Positions 1 to 6,653 are shown, numbered from the stretch's first letter. The stretch is 14,317 nucleotides of DNA from an uncultured Clostridia bacterium (GCA_947632425.1 CANRPG010000028.1:1-14317); one strand, 5' to 3'. Notes: a model not told the origin generated them from the letters alone. Numbers and translations: made by a program.

Positions 1-98
1 CCGGGGTGACCCGACTTTGCGTTATACACGCCCTCGATAATGCCCATACGCACTTTGCAGGCTGTTACTTGCAACTGTTTTTTCAAAGCTTCGTCCAT
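1..98 (-). CDS. Transketolase, N-terminal (thiamine-diphosphate binding) subunit, 5' part only
   Basis: Only the first 32 codons lie in the window; the gene runs off the left edge. The peptide starts MDEALKKQLQ and continues through KVRMGIIEGVYNAKSGHPG. The AKSGHPG segment is the conserved start of the transketolase ThDP-binding half. The short leader and the VRMGIIE..YNAKSGHPG wording fit the two-gene (split) transketolases of clostridia and archaea better than the long single-chain enzyme. Transketolase moves two-carbon ketol units between sugar phosphates in the non-oxidative pentose phosphate pathway, in the cytoplasm. The ATG is supported by a strong GGAGGT site at 111-106, 7 nt upstream. 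It is the last gene of the run seen here, 35 nt after the HAD phosphatase gene. Whether a separate C-terminal subunit gene follows cannot be seen. Confidence 0.85.
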   Translation of the reverse strand, partial: MDEALKKQLQVTACKVRMGIIEGVYNAKSGHP

Positions 99-133
99 AA
101 ATTTTACCTCCGGATATAAAAAATATTGATTAT

Positions 134-955
134 TTACAAATTTATTCTGCCGCCGAGTATCATATCTACAAGCTCGGTGACGGCATTTTGCTCGCAGGAA
201 CTTTCAAGCACTATATCACACACTTCCTTGACGGCATCGACCGCATTTGCAGGGCACACCGCTATATCGGCGGCTTTGAGCATTTCAATATCGTTATGAT
301 AATCGCCTGCACATATTATAACGTCGCTTTCTTTGCAGTAATGCTTGCGGATAAAGTCAACGCAGCTGCCCTTTGAGATATTCTTTGGGAGTATCTCGTA
401 ATAATGCTTACTGGAGCGGACAAAGTCGACTCCCTCAAAATTCTGCTGCGCGACATACTCTACAAGCTTATCGGTTCTTTCCTGTTTATCAGCAAAAAGG
501 GCTTTATACCACTTATCGGGTGGGGTATCTTCAATAGGTATGTAGTCGGGCGTTACCTTTGCTATAGAAATATGCGTGCTTTCGGCTTCGTTGAGCTGCG
601 GAACATAGACGTGATCTATCGTTAATATCTCGCAGCCGATATTCGGGTTATCTTTAAGAATTTTTGCGATTATATCTTTCGTAGATGTGGGCAGGTAGAC
701 ATTCATTTTGCCGCATTTTTCGTTTATGTCATAGACCAGGGCGCCGTTGCACATTATAGCAGGGAAATTTACCTCTATCTCGTCAAAATACTGCGCTACA
801 GACTGCAAGGCTCTGCCGGTGGCTACGGAAAATCTTCCGCCTGCCGCTGTAAATCTTTTTATAGATGCAAGGTCTTGCGGCGAGGGTATTTTAGAGGGCG
901 GCAGGATAGTGCCGTCCATATCCATTAAAAGAACTACATCAAATATTGCTTTCAT
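134..955 (-). CDS. Cof-type HAD-IIB family sugar-phosphate/phosphoester hydrolase
   Basis: A 273-residue cytoplasmic phosphatase of the haloacid dehalogenase superfamily, Cof subfamily. All four HAD motifs are visible: motif I DMDGT with nucleophile D12 and general acid/base D14; motif II ATGR with T46; motif III Lys K195 in SKGSC; motif IV GDYHND with the metal ligands D218 and D222. The roughly 100-residue insert between motifs II and III is the type IIB cap that sets the substrate. Length is normal for the family. Members dephosphorylate sugar phosphates, FMN/PLP-like cofactors or similar metabolites; the substrate cannot be told from sequence. The ATG overlaps the rluD stop by 4 nt (ATGA) and has no strong Shine-Dalgarno, so translation is probably coupled to rluD. 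The gene ends in TAA, 35 nt before the transketolase start. Confidence 0.9.
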   Translation of the reverse strand: MKAIFDVVLLMDMDGTILPPSKIPSPQDLASIKRFTAAGGRFSVATGRALQSVAQYFDEIEVNFPAIMCNGALVYDINEKCGKMNVYLPTSTKDIIAKILKDNPNIGCEILTIDHVYVPQLNEAESTHISIAKVTPDYIPIEDTPPDKWYKALFADKQERTDKLVEYVAQQNFEGVDFVRSSKHYYEILPKNISKGSCVDFIRKHYCKESDVIICAGDYHNDIEMLKAADIAVCPANAVDAVKEVCDIVLESSCEQNAVTELVDMILGGRINL

Positions 956-1878
956 ATGTTTTCGCCGTCCCGAAGTTTAGTGAGAATTTCGCTGAAATAC
1001 TGCGGCAAGGGGCTTTCAAACTCCATATACTCCCCTGTCGCAGGGTGTACAAAGCCGAGTTTGCACGCATGGAGGCACTGCCCCTCAAAATATCTTACCG
1101 CTTTGCCGTAGACATCATCGCCAAGCACGGGGTGGTGCATATAGGCGCAGTGCACCCGAATCTGGTGCGTTCTGCCCGTTTCGAGCCTGAAGCTTACAAA
1201 ACTATAGCCGCTGAAACGCTCCAGCGTTTTATAATGCGTTACGGCATTTTTGGAATTTTTCTGCGTTACGCACATCTTTTTTCGATCAATCGCGTGTCTG
1301 CCTATCGGGGCATCTATAGTGCCCTCGTCGTCTTTAAAACTGCCGCAGATTATTGCTTTATACTCGCGGACAAATGAATGCTGTTTTATCTGCTCGGCGA
1401 GGAAATTATGTGAGCGATCGTTTTTGGCGACCATGAGCAGACCGCTGGTATTTTTATCTATTCTATGGACAATTCCCGGTCTTATAACGCCGTTAATACT
1501 TGAAAGTCTGCCTTTGCAATGATACAAAAGAGCATTGACCAGAGTGCCGCTTTCATTGCCTGCGGCAGGGTGGACTACCATGCCTTTGGGTTTATCGACA
1601 ACAAGCAGATCGTCATCTTCATAGACTATATTCACGGGGATATTTTCGGGAACTGCCTCTAGCTCGTGGGCAGGCGGAACGGTAACTTTTACGCTGTCGC
1701 CGCTCTTTAGTTTACAGCTTTTATTGACAGGGGAACCATTGACAAAAGCGTTGCCTTCTGCAATTAGCTTTTGCGCCGCAGAGCGTGTGACATCGCAATT
1801 TTCGGCGATAAATACGTCAAGGCGCACGCCCTCGTGCTGCTCACAAACGGAGAAATCAAACTCACTGCTCTTGCACAT
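952..1878 (-). CDS. rluD: RluD/RluA-family 23S rRNA pseudouridine synthase
   Basis: A 308-residue RluA-family pseudouridine synthase. It has an N-terminal S4 RNA-binding domain (about residues 15-75, with VRLDVFIAEN and the VNGSPV turn) and a catalytic domain carrying HRIDKNTSG, with catalytic Asp D141. The family converts uridines of 23S rRNA (RluD acts on helix 69 in E. coli) to pseudouridine. The Bacillus relative next to lspA is YlyB. A longer reading frame is open to 1962, but the ATG at 1878 is preferred because GAGGAA lies 7 nt upstream and the protein then begins MCKSSEFDF just before the S4 domain. This start lies inside the lspA 3' end (17-nt overlap), so the two genes are probably translationally coupled. 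The exact target uridine is not provable here, so the rluD name is by family and context. Confidence 0.92.
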   Translation of the reverse strand: MCKSSEFDFSVCEQHEGVRLDVFIAENCDVTRSAAQKLIAEGNAFVNGSPVNKSCKLKSGDSVKVTVPPAHELEAVPENIPVNIVYEDDDLLVVDKPKGMVVHPAAGNESGTLVNALLYHCKGRLSSINGVIRPGIVHRIDKNTSGLLMVAKNDRSHNFLAEQIKQHSFVREYKAIICGSFKDDEGTIDAPIGRHAIDRKKMCVTQKNSKNAVTHYKTLERFSGYSFVSFRLETGRTHQIRVHCAYMHHPVLGDDVYGKAVRYFEGQCLHACKLGFVHPATGEYMEFESPLPQYFSEILTKLRDGENI

Positions 1879-2395
1879 TGTTATCTTCCTCGGGGGCGCT
1901 TTCATCGTGAGGTTTGCTGTCCGTTTTTTTATCACTTTTATCGAAGAAAACAAAGTAAACACACAGCATTACTGCGCCGCAGACTACACAAATATCTGCA
2001 AAATTAAATACGGGGAACTGAAACACTTCCCACTTGATAAAGTCAACGACTTCATGCAGGCGTATTCTGTCAATAAGGTTGCCAACGCCGCCTGCTATTA
2101 TAAGCGAGAGTGACACATACTCGAGCTTTGAGCGCACCTTGCCCATTGCCATAAGCACTATCAAGGCTGCTATTAGCAGTACAGGCAGTACCACCAAAAA
2201 CACGGTATTGCCCTGCAAAATGCTCCACGCTGCGCCCGAATTGCGCACATGGGTCACCGAAATTATCTTGTGACCGGCAATCGTGATCAGCTCTTTTATC
2301 TGACCTATAGTATAGTGGTTTGTGATATACAGTTTGCTGAGCTGGTCTATGACGACCAGAAGCGCGGCGGCTGCCAGAGATACAAACAACATCAT
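1862..2395 (-). CDS. lspA: Lipoprotein signal peptidase (signal peptidase II)
   Basis: An integral membrane aspartyl protease of 177 residues that cleaves the signal peptide of diacylglyceryl-modified prolipoproteins just before the lipidated Cys. Four hydrophobic segments are visible (about residues 3-17, 58-75, 86-105 and 133-152). The catalytic Asp residues are D109 in GNLIDR and D134 in FNFADI, both in the expected motifs, and the conserved N-S-G-A-A-W motif (NSGAAW) precedes the second segment. The last 25 residues form a charged tail (KSDKKTDSK..EEDNN) after the final helix, longer than in many LspA. I choose the ATG at 2395, 11 nt after GAGAGGA; a TTG at 2422 is in frame but lies beside a U-tract and has no ribosome binding site. 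The gene lies between divIVA and rluD; the ileS gene found there in Bacillus is absent. Confidence 0.95.
   Translation of the reverse strand: MMLFVSLAAAALLVVIDQLSKLYITNHYTIGQIKELITIAGHKIISVTHVRNSGAAWSILQGNTVFLVVLPVLLIAALIVLMAMGKVRSKLEYVSLSLIIAGGVGNLIDRIRLHEVVDFIKWEVFQFPVFNFADICVVCGAVMLCVYFVFFDKSDKKTDSKPHDESAPEEDNNVQEQ
1886..1891 (-). promoter_or_regulatory. Ribosome binding site that sets the rluD start
   Basis: GAGGAA on the minus strand, 7 nt before the ATG at 1878 and inside the last codons of lspA. It favours this start over upstream in-frame starts at 1905 and 1962, which would overlap lspA much further. Confidence 0.7.
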
Positions 2396-2406
2396 TATGA
2401 AAAATA

Positions 2407-2413
2407 TCCTCTC
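2407..2413 (-). promoter_or_regulatory. Ribosome binding site of lspA
   Basis: GAGAGGA on the minus strand, 11 nt before the ATG at 2395 (a second ATG follows directly). It begins immediately after the U-tract of the hairpin at 2448-2414, so any structure formed there could affect access to this site. Confidence 0.55.
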
Positions 2414-2448
2414 AAAAAACAAGTTGCCATTTATATAAATGACAACTT
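2414..2448 (-). terminator. Intrinsic terminator or attenuator between divIVA and lspA
   Basis: On the minus-strand RNA a 12-bp stem (AAGUUGUCAUUU pairing with AAAUGGCAACUU, one G-U pair) encloses an AUAU loop at 2448-2421. It is followed by GUUUUUUG at 2420-2413. The stem is AU-rich but long and fully paired, and the U-tract lies directly after it, which is the form of a Rho-independent terminator. It begins 11 nt after the divIVA stop. On the plus strand no comparable U-tract follows. It would reduce but perhaps not abolish read-through into lspA; a regulatory palindrome is the alternative reading. Confidence 0.6.
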
Positions 2449-2459
2449 ACTTTTCTAAA

Positions 2460-3227
2460 TTACTTTCTGTTGCCAAATCTGAGATCGGAGAATTTGACCT
2501 CTCTTGGTTTATGGTTGGTGAACACCGATTCGTCTTTAAGAGCAGGAATATCCTGCGCGGCAGGGGCAGTCTCCTCGGCTGCGAGAGCTTCTTCCTGCGC
2601 AGGTGCGGCTTCTTCGGTTATAACTGCTTCGGCAGGGGCTTCATCGCTGTCATCGGCTGCTGCATCTTCGTTTTCAATGTCCTCTGCGTCGGGCATCTGC
2701 ATAACGAGCTGTATCTGCTGGCTGTATATTTCGGTAAGCTGCTCTCTGAACTGAGCGGCGCTGAGTTTGAGCTCTTTGAGATCCTTAGAACGCTTTGCAT
2801 ACTCGTCCTTGACCTGCTGGATCTTCTTCTCGGTCTCGGCGGTATTTTCGGAGATGACTTTTGCGCAATACTCCTTATGCTCGGCAATAATGCGCTCGCA
2901 CTCAACTTCGCTTTCCTCTTTAACGCGGTCGCGCTCTGCCAGCGCTTCGTTTATCATCTGCTCTGACTGCGCTTTTGCATCGGCAAGTATTCTCTTGCTT
3001 TCTTTCTGGGCGGAGAGCAGCGCATCTTTTATGGCGTCCTCGTCCTCTCTGTACTCGTTTATTTTATCAACGAGCTTCATTATTTTTTCTTCGCTGTCGG
3101 CGTTGTTATTATAAAGCGTTTCATAGTCGCTTGCCACCTGCGCGAGGAACTGATCTACGTCCTCGGGTCTGTAGCCTGATGTATACTTTTCAAAAACCTT
3201 TCCTCTGATCTCACTTGGACTAAGCAT
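2460..3227 (-). CDS. divIVA: DivIVA-family cell division/polarity protein
   Basis: A 255-residue coiled-coil protein that binds curved membrane at septa and poles and recruits division or growth factors. The N-terminal lipid-binding domain (residues 1-40: LSPSEIRGKVFEK then GYRPEDVDQFL) is clear. A long heptad-type coiled coil follows (about 30-175, rich in E/K/A). After it comes an acidic Ala/Glu/Pro linker (about 180-230) and a short basic C-terminal end (FTNHKPREVKFSDLRFG) that resembles the conserved tail of clostridial DivIVA proteins. Compared with Bacillus DivIVA the loop residues F17-R18 appear as T16-S17, with Tyr and Arg nearby. The start has AAGGAGG at 3244-3238, 10 nt upstream. 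It lies 28 nt after ylmH and is followed by a hairpin-U-tract signal, so it may be the last efficiently transcribed gene of the division block. Confidence 0.92.
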   Translation of the reverse strand: MLSPSEIRGKVFEKYTSGYRPEDVDQFLAQVASDYETLYNNNADSEEKIMKLVDKINEYREDEDAIKDALLSAQKESKRILADAKAQSEQMINEALAERDRVKEESEVECERIIAEHKEYCAKVISENTAETEKKIQQVKDEYAKRSKDLKELKLSAAQFREQLTEIYSQQIQLVMQMPDAEDIENEDAAADDSDEAPAEAVITEEAAPAQEEALAAEETAPAAQDIPALKDESVFTNHKPREVKFSDLRFGNRK

Positions 3228-3255
3228 AGTACAAATGCCTCCTTAATTTTATTTT

Positions 3256-4050
3256 TTACACAAATTTTTCTATTACGATACGCACTCTGTTTTTGCGCGT
3301 AACATTACCTGCCTGTGAAAGCCTATATTTCCCGTGACCTTTTATATAGAAAATCATGCCCTCTTCAATATGGAAATCACTGTTTTCTACCGTCTTTCCT
3401 GCCACGACAAAATTCTTGGCTGCTAGTATCTTCTGAGCCTTTTCACGAGATACGCCGACTGCCGCTGCTATGATACAGTCTGCACGCAGTGATGAAACTG
3501 TACTTTCGATGTATTTAAGCTTCGGCGAAAGGTCTATTTCAGCAAGGGCAGAAACACCCTCATGCGCCTCTACGCCGACATTGCCGACTTTTTCTATACA
3601 CAGTGCATCTTCTGCAATATGCTCTGCCAAAAATGCTACACAAGCGCCCTCGCCTGCCAAAATATCGCCTATACACTCACGCTTTATTTCAAGCGACATA
3701 AGTGCGCCGAGAAAGTCGCGGTGCGTGAGCCTATAGCACGGCTTAAAGCGAAAAGACACGGCTTTTATAGGAAAATCCTCAAACTTTGGCTGCGCATACT
3801 CGCCGAATACGGCAAGCATTTTTCTGCTGCATTCAAACTCCTCGCCGCTGTAGCCGCCGAAAAAGCAATACCTTTCAAAGCGCTTACTTTTCATTACCGC
3901 AAGCGCTATATTGCTCTGCCTCTCGCCGAGGAACATGGTATATCTGCAATAGCCTGCCTTATCGGCTGCCGAAATTCTGTCAGCTATATTTCGTGCAAAG
4001 ACCTCTTCTTCACGAGTGAGCCCGTGCAGAAACGAAAATTCTTCGCTCAT
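3256..4050 (-). CDS. ylmH: YlmH-type S4-domain RNA-binding protein
   Basis: A 264-residue cytoplasmic protein of the YlmH family. The N-terminal part (about 1-170) carries the family pattern CRYTMFLGERQSNIA and FPIKAVSFRF...THRDFLGALMSLEIKRECIGDI. A C-terminal S4 RNA-binding domain follows (about 182-245, with GVSREKAQKILAAKNFVVAGK). Length matches the family. Work in Bacillus implicates YlmH in rescue or quality control of obstructed large ribosomal subunits; older work linked the locus to division because of its neighbours. The start codon shares one base with the sepF stop (TGATG), and no good Shine-Dalgarno is seen close by, so translation is probably coupled to sepF. The small membrane gene ylmG, which usually stands between sepF and ylmH, is missing. 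Confidence 0.9.
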   Translation of the reverse strand: MSEEFSFLHGLTREEEVFARNIADRISAADKAGYCRYTMFLGERQSNIALAVMKSKRFERYCFFGGYSGEEFECSRKMLAVFGEYAQPKFEDFPIKAVSFRFKPCYRLTHRDFLGALMSLEIKRECIGDILAGEGACVAFLAEHIAEDALCIEKVGNVGVEAHEGVSALAEIDLSPKLKYIESTVSSLRADCIIAAAVGVSREKAQKILAAKNFVVAGKTVENSDFHIEEGMIFYIKGHGKYRLSQAGNVTRKNRVRIVIEKFV

Positions 4051-4505
4051 CAGAAGCTGTAGCCGTTATTCTCCAGCTCGCTCATCAGGTCAACGCCCTG
4101 AAAACCTACGTTCTTCGGCATTATAGCGAATGTTTTCTGAGCCATCATCTTTATATCGGCTCCGTTTGCATACGCCACGCCCGAAAGAAAGTCAAGTATC
4201 CTTCTTGCGTCCTCGCCCTTAACGCTTTCAAGGTTAAGAAGAACTGTTTTCTGGTCGTTGAGGTCGTCGCCTATTGACTTTACCTCAGAAAAATCGTTTG
4301 GTCTTGCAAGAACTATCTGCAATGTTGTTGTTGTCTCGATCATTTTAACTTCCCTGCCCCTTCCATCTCTTGTTTCTCTAGGTTCTCTTGTTTCTCTTGC
4401 TGAAGAACGTTCGGGCTGTGTTTCTCTTATATGCCCGGTGTCTTCATTTTCGTAATCGTCATCGGCGCCGACGAACATACTTTTCAATCCGTTCAATACA
4501 CTCAT
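4050..4505 (-). CDS. sepF: SepF, FtsZ-associated cell division protein
   Basis: A 151-residue protein that bundles FtsZ and ties it to the membrane. The N-terminus MSVLNGLKSMF is a short amphipathic membrane-targeting helix. Residues about 15-55 form a charged, low-complexity linker with an RETRE/RETRD repeat. The C-terminal SepF core (about 60-151) has LQIVLARPNDFSEVKSIGDD, the beta-strand KTVLLNLE, ARRILDFLSGVAYANGADI and the final FAIMPKNVGF. The ATG at 4505 is chosen because GGAGGA lies 7 nt before it; an in-frame TTG at 4520 overlaps that site and is rejected. It begins 19 nt after the yggS stop and overlaps ylmH by one base. Length is typical. No FtsA gene is in the window, which fits SepF acting as a main FtsZ anchor, although that cannot be decided here. 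Confidence 0.95.
   Translation of the reverse strand: MSVLNGLKSMFVGADDDYENEDTGHIRETQPERSSARETREPRETRDGRGREVKMIETTTTLQIVLARPNDFSEVKSIGDDLNDQKTVLLNLESVKGEDARRILDFLSGVAYANGADIKMMAQKTFAIMPKNVGFQGVDLMSELENNGYSF
4366..4401 (-). repeat. 18-bp tandem duplication in the sepF linker
   Basis: Two adjacent 18-bp units (4366-4383 and 4384-4401, 16 of 18 bases identical by eye) encode the repeated RETRE/RETRD charged segment of the SepF linker. The unit is a multiple of three, so the frame is kept. It looks like a simple recent in-frame duplication in a region without folded structure. Confidence 0.75.
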
Positions 4506-4512
4506 TTTGTTT

Positions 4513-4518
4513 TCCTCC
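4513..4518 (-). promoter_or_regulatory. Ribosome binding site that sets the sepF start
   Basis: GGAGGA on the minus strand, 7 nt before the ATG at 4505. It excludes the upstream TTG at 4520, which would place the site inside the coding sequence. Confidence 0.75.
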
Positions 4519-4524
4519 AAAGTT

Positions 4525-5217
4525 CTATTTTTTATATATCCTTGCTCCGTACAGAGCTGTTCCCACTCTTACGAGAGTTGAGCCGTGCTTTACCGCGGTC
4601 ACATAATCTCCCGACATTCCCATAGAAAGCGTATCAAAACAGCCGCTATGGTCATGCTTTTCTTTCATATCAAGATACAGCCTATGCATACTGTCAAACA
4701 CGTCTTCACCGCAGCCGGGCGGCGGAATGGTCATAAGACCGCGCACCCTGACGTTTTTAAGCTGCTCTATGGCGTATATGGCTTCATCGGTCTGCTCTGC
4801 TTCAAAGCCGCCTTTGGTAAGCTCGCTGCCGATATTTATCTGCACGAGTATATCCATTACCTTGCCGTGCTTCCCAGCCTGCTTATCTATTGCTTGCGCG
4901 AGAGGCAGCGTGCCTACAGACTGTATCATAGAAACGCTGTCTATAATATACTTTATTTTATTGGTTTGCAGATTGCCTATAAACTGAACCTCGCATGGTT
5001 TATATATATCTTTTTTAGAAAGATACTCCTGCACTCTGTTCTCGCCCAAAAGGTCTATGCCGAGGTCGATAGACAGATTGACAAGCTGCGGATCGACAGT
5101 TTTGGTAACTCCCATTATACGCACTTTTCTGCCGCCTGCATATTTTGCCGAGGCTTCGTTTACATTATAGCATATTGTTTTATAATTTTCAACAAGATAT
5201 TTTTCATTTTCGGTCAT
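4525..5217 (-). CDS. YggS/YlmE-family pyridoxal phosphate homeostasis protein
   Basis: A 230-residue single-domain TIM-barrel protein of the YggS/PROSC family, which binds PLP and helps balance PLP and amino/keto acid pools without a known catalytic reaction. The PLP lysine is K39 in GVTKTVD. Other family signatures follow in order: GENRVQEYL, FIGNLQTNK, the QINIGSELTKGGF segment, RGLMTIPP, LSMGMSGDY and TLVRVGTALYG. The length is at the usual value and nothing is missing. It begins 3 nt after the stop of the HlyD-like gene and is followed by sepF 19 nt later, the same order as ylmE-ylmF in Bacillus. The Shine-Dalgarno is only moderate (GGGGTG just before the start), consistent with coupling to the upstream gene. 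Confidence 0.93.
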   Translation of the reverse strand: MTENEKYLVENYKTICYNVNEASAKYAGGRKVRIMGVTKTVDPQLVNLSIDLGIDLLGENRVQEYLSKKDIYKPCEVQFIGNLQTNKIKYIIDSVSMIQSVGTLPLAQAIDKQAGKHGKVMDILVQINIGSELTKGGFEAEQTDEAIYAIEQLKNVRVRGLMTIPPPGCGEDVFDSMHRLYLDMKEKHDHSGCFDTLSMGMSGDYVTAVKHGSTLVRVGTALYGARIYKK

Positions 5218-5220
5218 TTT

Positions 5221-6408
5221 CTACACCCCGACTCCACGGCCGTCTATAACTATCTGGTCGTATATCATAAGGCTGTCCTCGTCGTCGGTTATTTCAGAGA
5301 GGACAAAATCATCGCCCTCGTAAACGACGTTGATCTTCTTGAACACATATTCCTCGCCGTAGATGATATAAACGCCCTTTTGGTTATCCTTGAACCTTAT
5401 CGCTTTACGCGGCACTCTTATGCCGTTATAGTCGTCAAATATGAGCTGTATCTGCTCTACCCTGTTCTTTATGATAAACTCGTCTATCATTTCGCAGTCG
5501 AGGATAATGATGCAGTCGCCTTTGTCATTCACCTTATCTATCTTCTCAACATATGCGCTGTATACGTTGCTGCTGGAGGATAGTTTGAAATTCACATAGG
5601 TATCTGCAAAAAACGGGTTATCGGTATTTATAACGCCTATTATCTTACAGCTATAAGAATCGAACGTTTTGCCTATGGCATTCGGCACGGGCTGAGGCGT
5701 TGCGTTGACTATTTCTTCTATGCCCTCTTTATCGAGGTCATAAATGGTATCATAGTTGAGGCTTTGCTCATAGCCGTCGGTAGCAGATACGAAATAGCCG
5801 CCGCTTTGTGATACAACGGAACTTGTCGGCTCGTTATATACCTGATCTACCAGTGCTATTTTATCTTCTATAGAAGTGATAAGCTGCTGATAGTCGCTCT
5901 CCACGCCTGTGATGACGTTATACTTATTCATCAGAACACGCAGCTCGGCTTCGCTGTCTTTAGCCTTTTCGTACTCTTTAAGGCGGATATAGTCAGCCAT
6001 TTCGCCGTACTTTTCGTCTATAAGCCGCTTTACGCTGTCAGCATCGGAATACTCGGTATTTACAAAGCTCTGAGCCTGCTTTAGCCCTGCTATCTCGTTT
6101 TCATAGCTTTCTTTTTTCTGCTTAGAAAGAATTTCAGCCTTTGAGGCATAGCAATTTGCTATTACTGCTCCTGCGGAAATTTTGCTGCCGTCGCTGTAGC
6201 AATAGTCCACCACCCCTCCCGAAGGAGATGTTATGACCGTTTCATTCCTGACGATAACGCCTTTGAATGACAGACTTTGCGAGACGGAATATTCCAGTGC
6301 GACGTTATATGTACACTTATCATTAGTGACAAAGTATATCTGGCTGCACACTGTCGCTATCAGAAATAAAGACAGCAAAACGCCGACTACCTTTAACGTC
6401 CTTGACAT
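5221..6408 (-). CDS. HlyD-like membrane-anchored adaptor protein of the division cluster
   Basis: A 395-residue protein with one N-terminal transmembrane helix (about residues 6-27, VVGVLLSLFLIATVCSQIYF) and the rest predicted outside the membrane. After the helix come a beta-rich segment with a biotinyl-lipoyl-like half motif (SFKGVIVRNETVITSPSGGVV.YCYSDGSKISAGAVIA), an alpha-helical coiled region (about 90-185), a variable Ser/Tyr-rich part, and a second beta-rich region with VYSAYVEKIDKVNDKGDC and VPRKAIRFKDNQKGVYII. This is the layout of HlyD/membrane-fusion proteins. No ABC transporter or other pump gene is near it; it lies 5 nt after hfq and 3 nt before yggS. Similar genes next to yggS/sepF are known to me from clostridia, usually annotated only as HlyD family. 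Transport adaptor or envelope/division factor are both possible. The start has only a weak ribosome binding site. Confidence 0.7.
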   Translation of the reverse strand: MSRTLKVVGVLLSLFLIATVCSQIYFVTNDKCTYNVALEYSVSQSLSFKGVIVRNETVITSPSGGVVDYCYSDGSKISAGAVIANCYASKAEILSKQKKESYENEIAGLKQAQSFVNTEYSDADSVKRLIDEKYGEMADYIRLKEYEKAKDSEAELRVLMNKYNVITGVESDYQQLITSIEDKIALVDQVYNEPTSSVVSQSGGYFVSATDGYEQSLNYDTIYDLDKEGIEEIVNATPQPVPNAIGKTFDSYSCKIIGVINTDNPFFADTYVNFKLSSSSNVYSAYVEKIDKVNDKGDCIIILDCEMIDEFIIKNRVEQIQLIFDDYNGIRVPRKAIRFKDNQKGVYIIYGEEYVFKKINVVYEGDDFVLSEITDDEDSLMIYDQIVIDGRGVGV

Positions 6409-6413
6409 AACTT

Positions 6414-6653
6414 TTACTCGGTCTGCGAACCGGAATCAAGGATATTGATAGCCTTGGCTGGTACTATAGTAGAAATGGCGTGCTTATAGATCACATACTG
6501 CTTTCCGTCGCAGTCGGCGATGACGATATAGCTGTCAAAGCCTCTTACGACTCCCTTGAACTGAAAGCCGTTGACAAGAAAGAATGTCACAGGTATCCTA
6601 TCCTTTCTTGCCTGATTCAAAAACACGTCCTGAAGATTGAGATTCTTATTCAT
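6414..6653 (-). CDS. hfq: RNA chaperone Hfq
   Basis: A 79-residue Sm-like protein that forms a hexameric ring and binds small RNAs and mRNAs. The Sm1 part (about 8-40) has LQDVFLNQARKDRIPVTFFL then VNGFQFKGVVRGFD. The Sm2 motif is YVIYKHAISTIVP, with the proximal-face residues Q8, F39, Y56, K57 and H58. Basic residues R16, K17 and R19 form the rim patch known to contact RNA in Hfq. The C-terminus stops soon after the Sm core, as is usual in Gram-positive forms. The ATG has AAGGGGA a few bases upstream (6668-6662). The gene follows miaA, a very conserved pairing, and may also be served by its own promoter in the end of miaA. The HlyD-like gene starts 5 nt after the stop. Confidence 0.96.
   Translation of the reverse strand: MNKNLNLQDVFLNQARKDRIPVTFFLVNGFQFKGVVRGFDSYIVIADCDGKQYVIYKHAISTIVPAKAINILDSGSQTE

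Noticed and set aside
99..133. Promoter or terminator between the HAD gene and the transketolase gene
   Set aside because: The 35-nt gap is AT-rich but shows only the ribosome binding site; no paired -35/-10 or stem with a U-tract is visible.
952..1962. Longer rluD beginning at 1962
   Set aside because: It would overlap lspA by about 100 nt with a basic leader unlike the family, while a good ribosome binding site precedes the ATG at 1878.
2421..2448. The palindrome as a DNA operator or attachment site
   Set aside because: It is symmetrical, but the U-tract on the transcribed side and the position after a stop codon explain it more simply as a terminator. No integrase or regulator gene is nearby.
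4585..5583. Long plus-strand open frame (332 codons)
   Set aside because: It lies opposite yggS and the HlyD-like gene, whose motifs and ribosome binding sites are clear. Its translation has no recognisable domain and unusual Tyr/His/Ile-rich composition, as expected for an antisense shadow.
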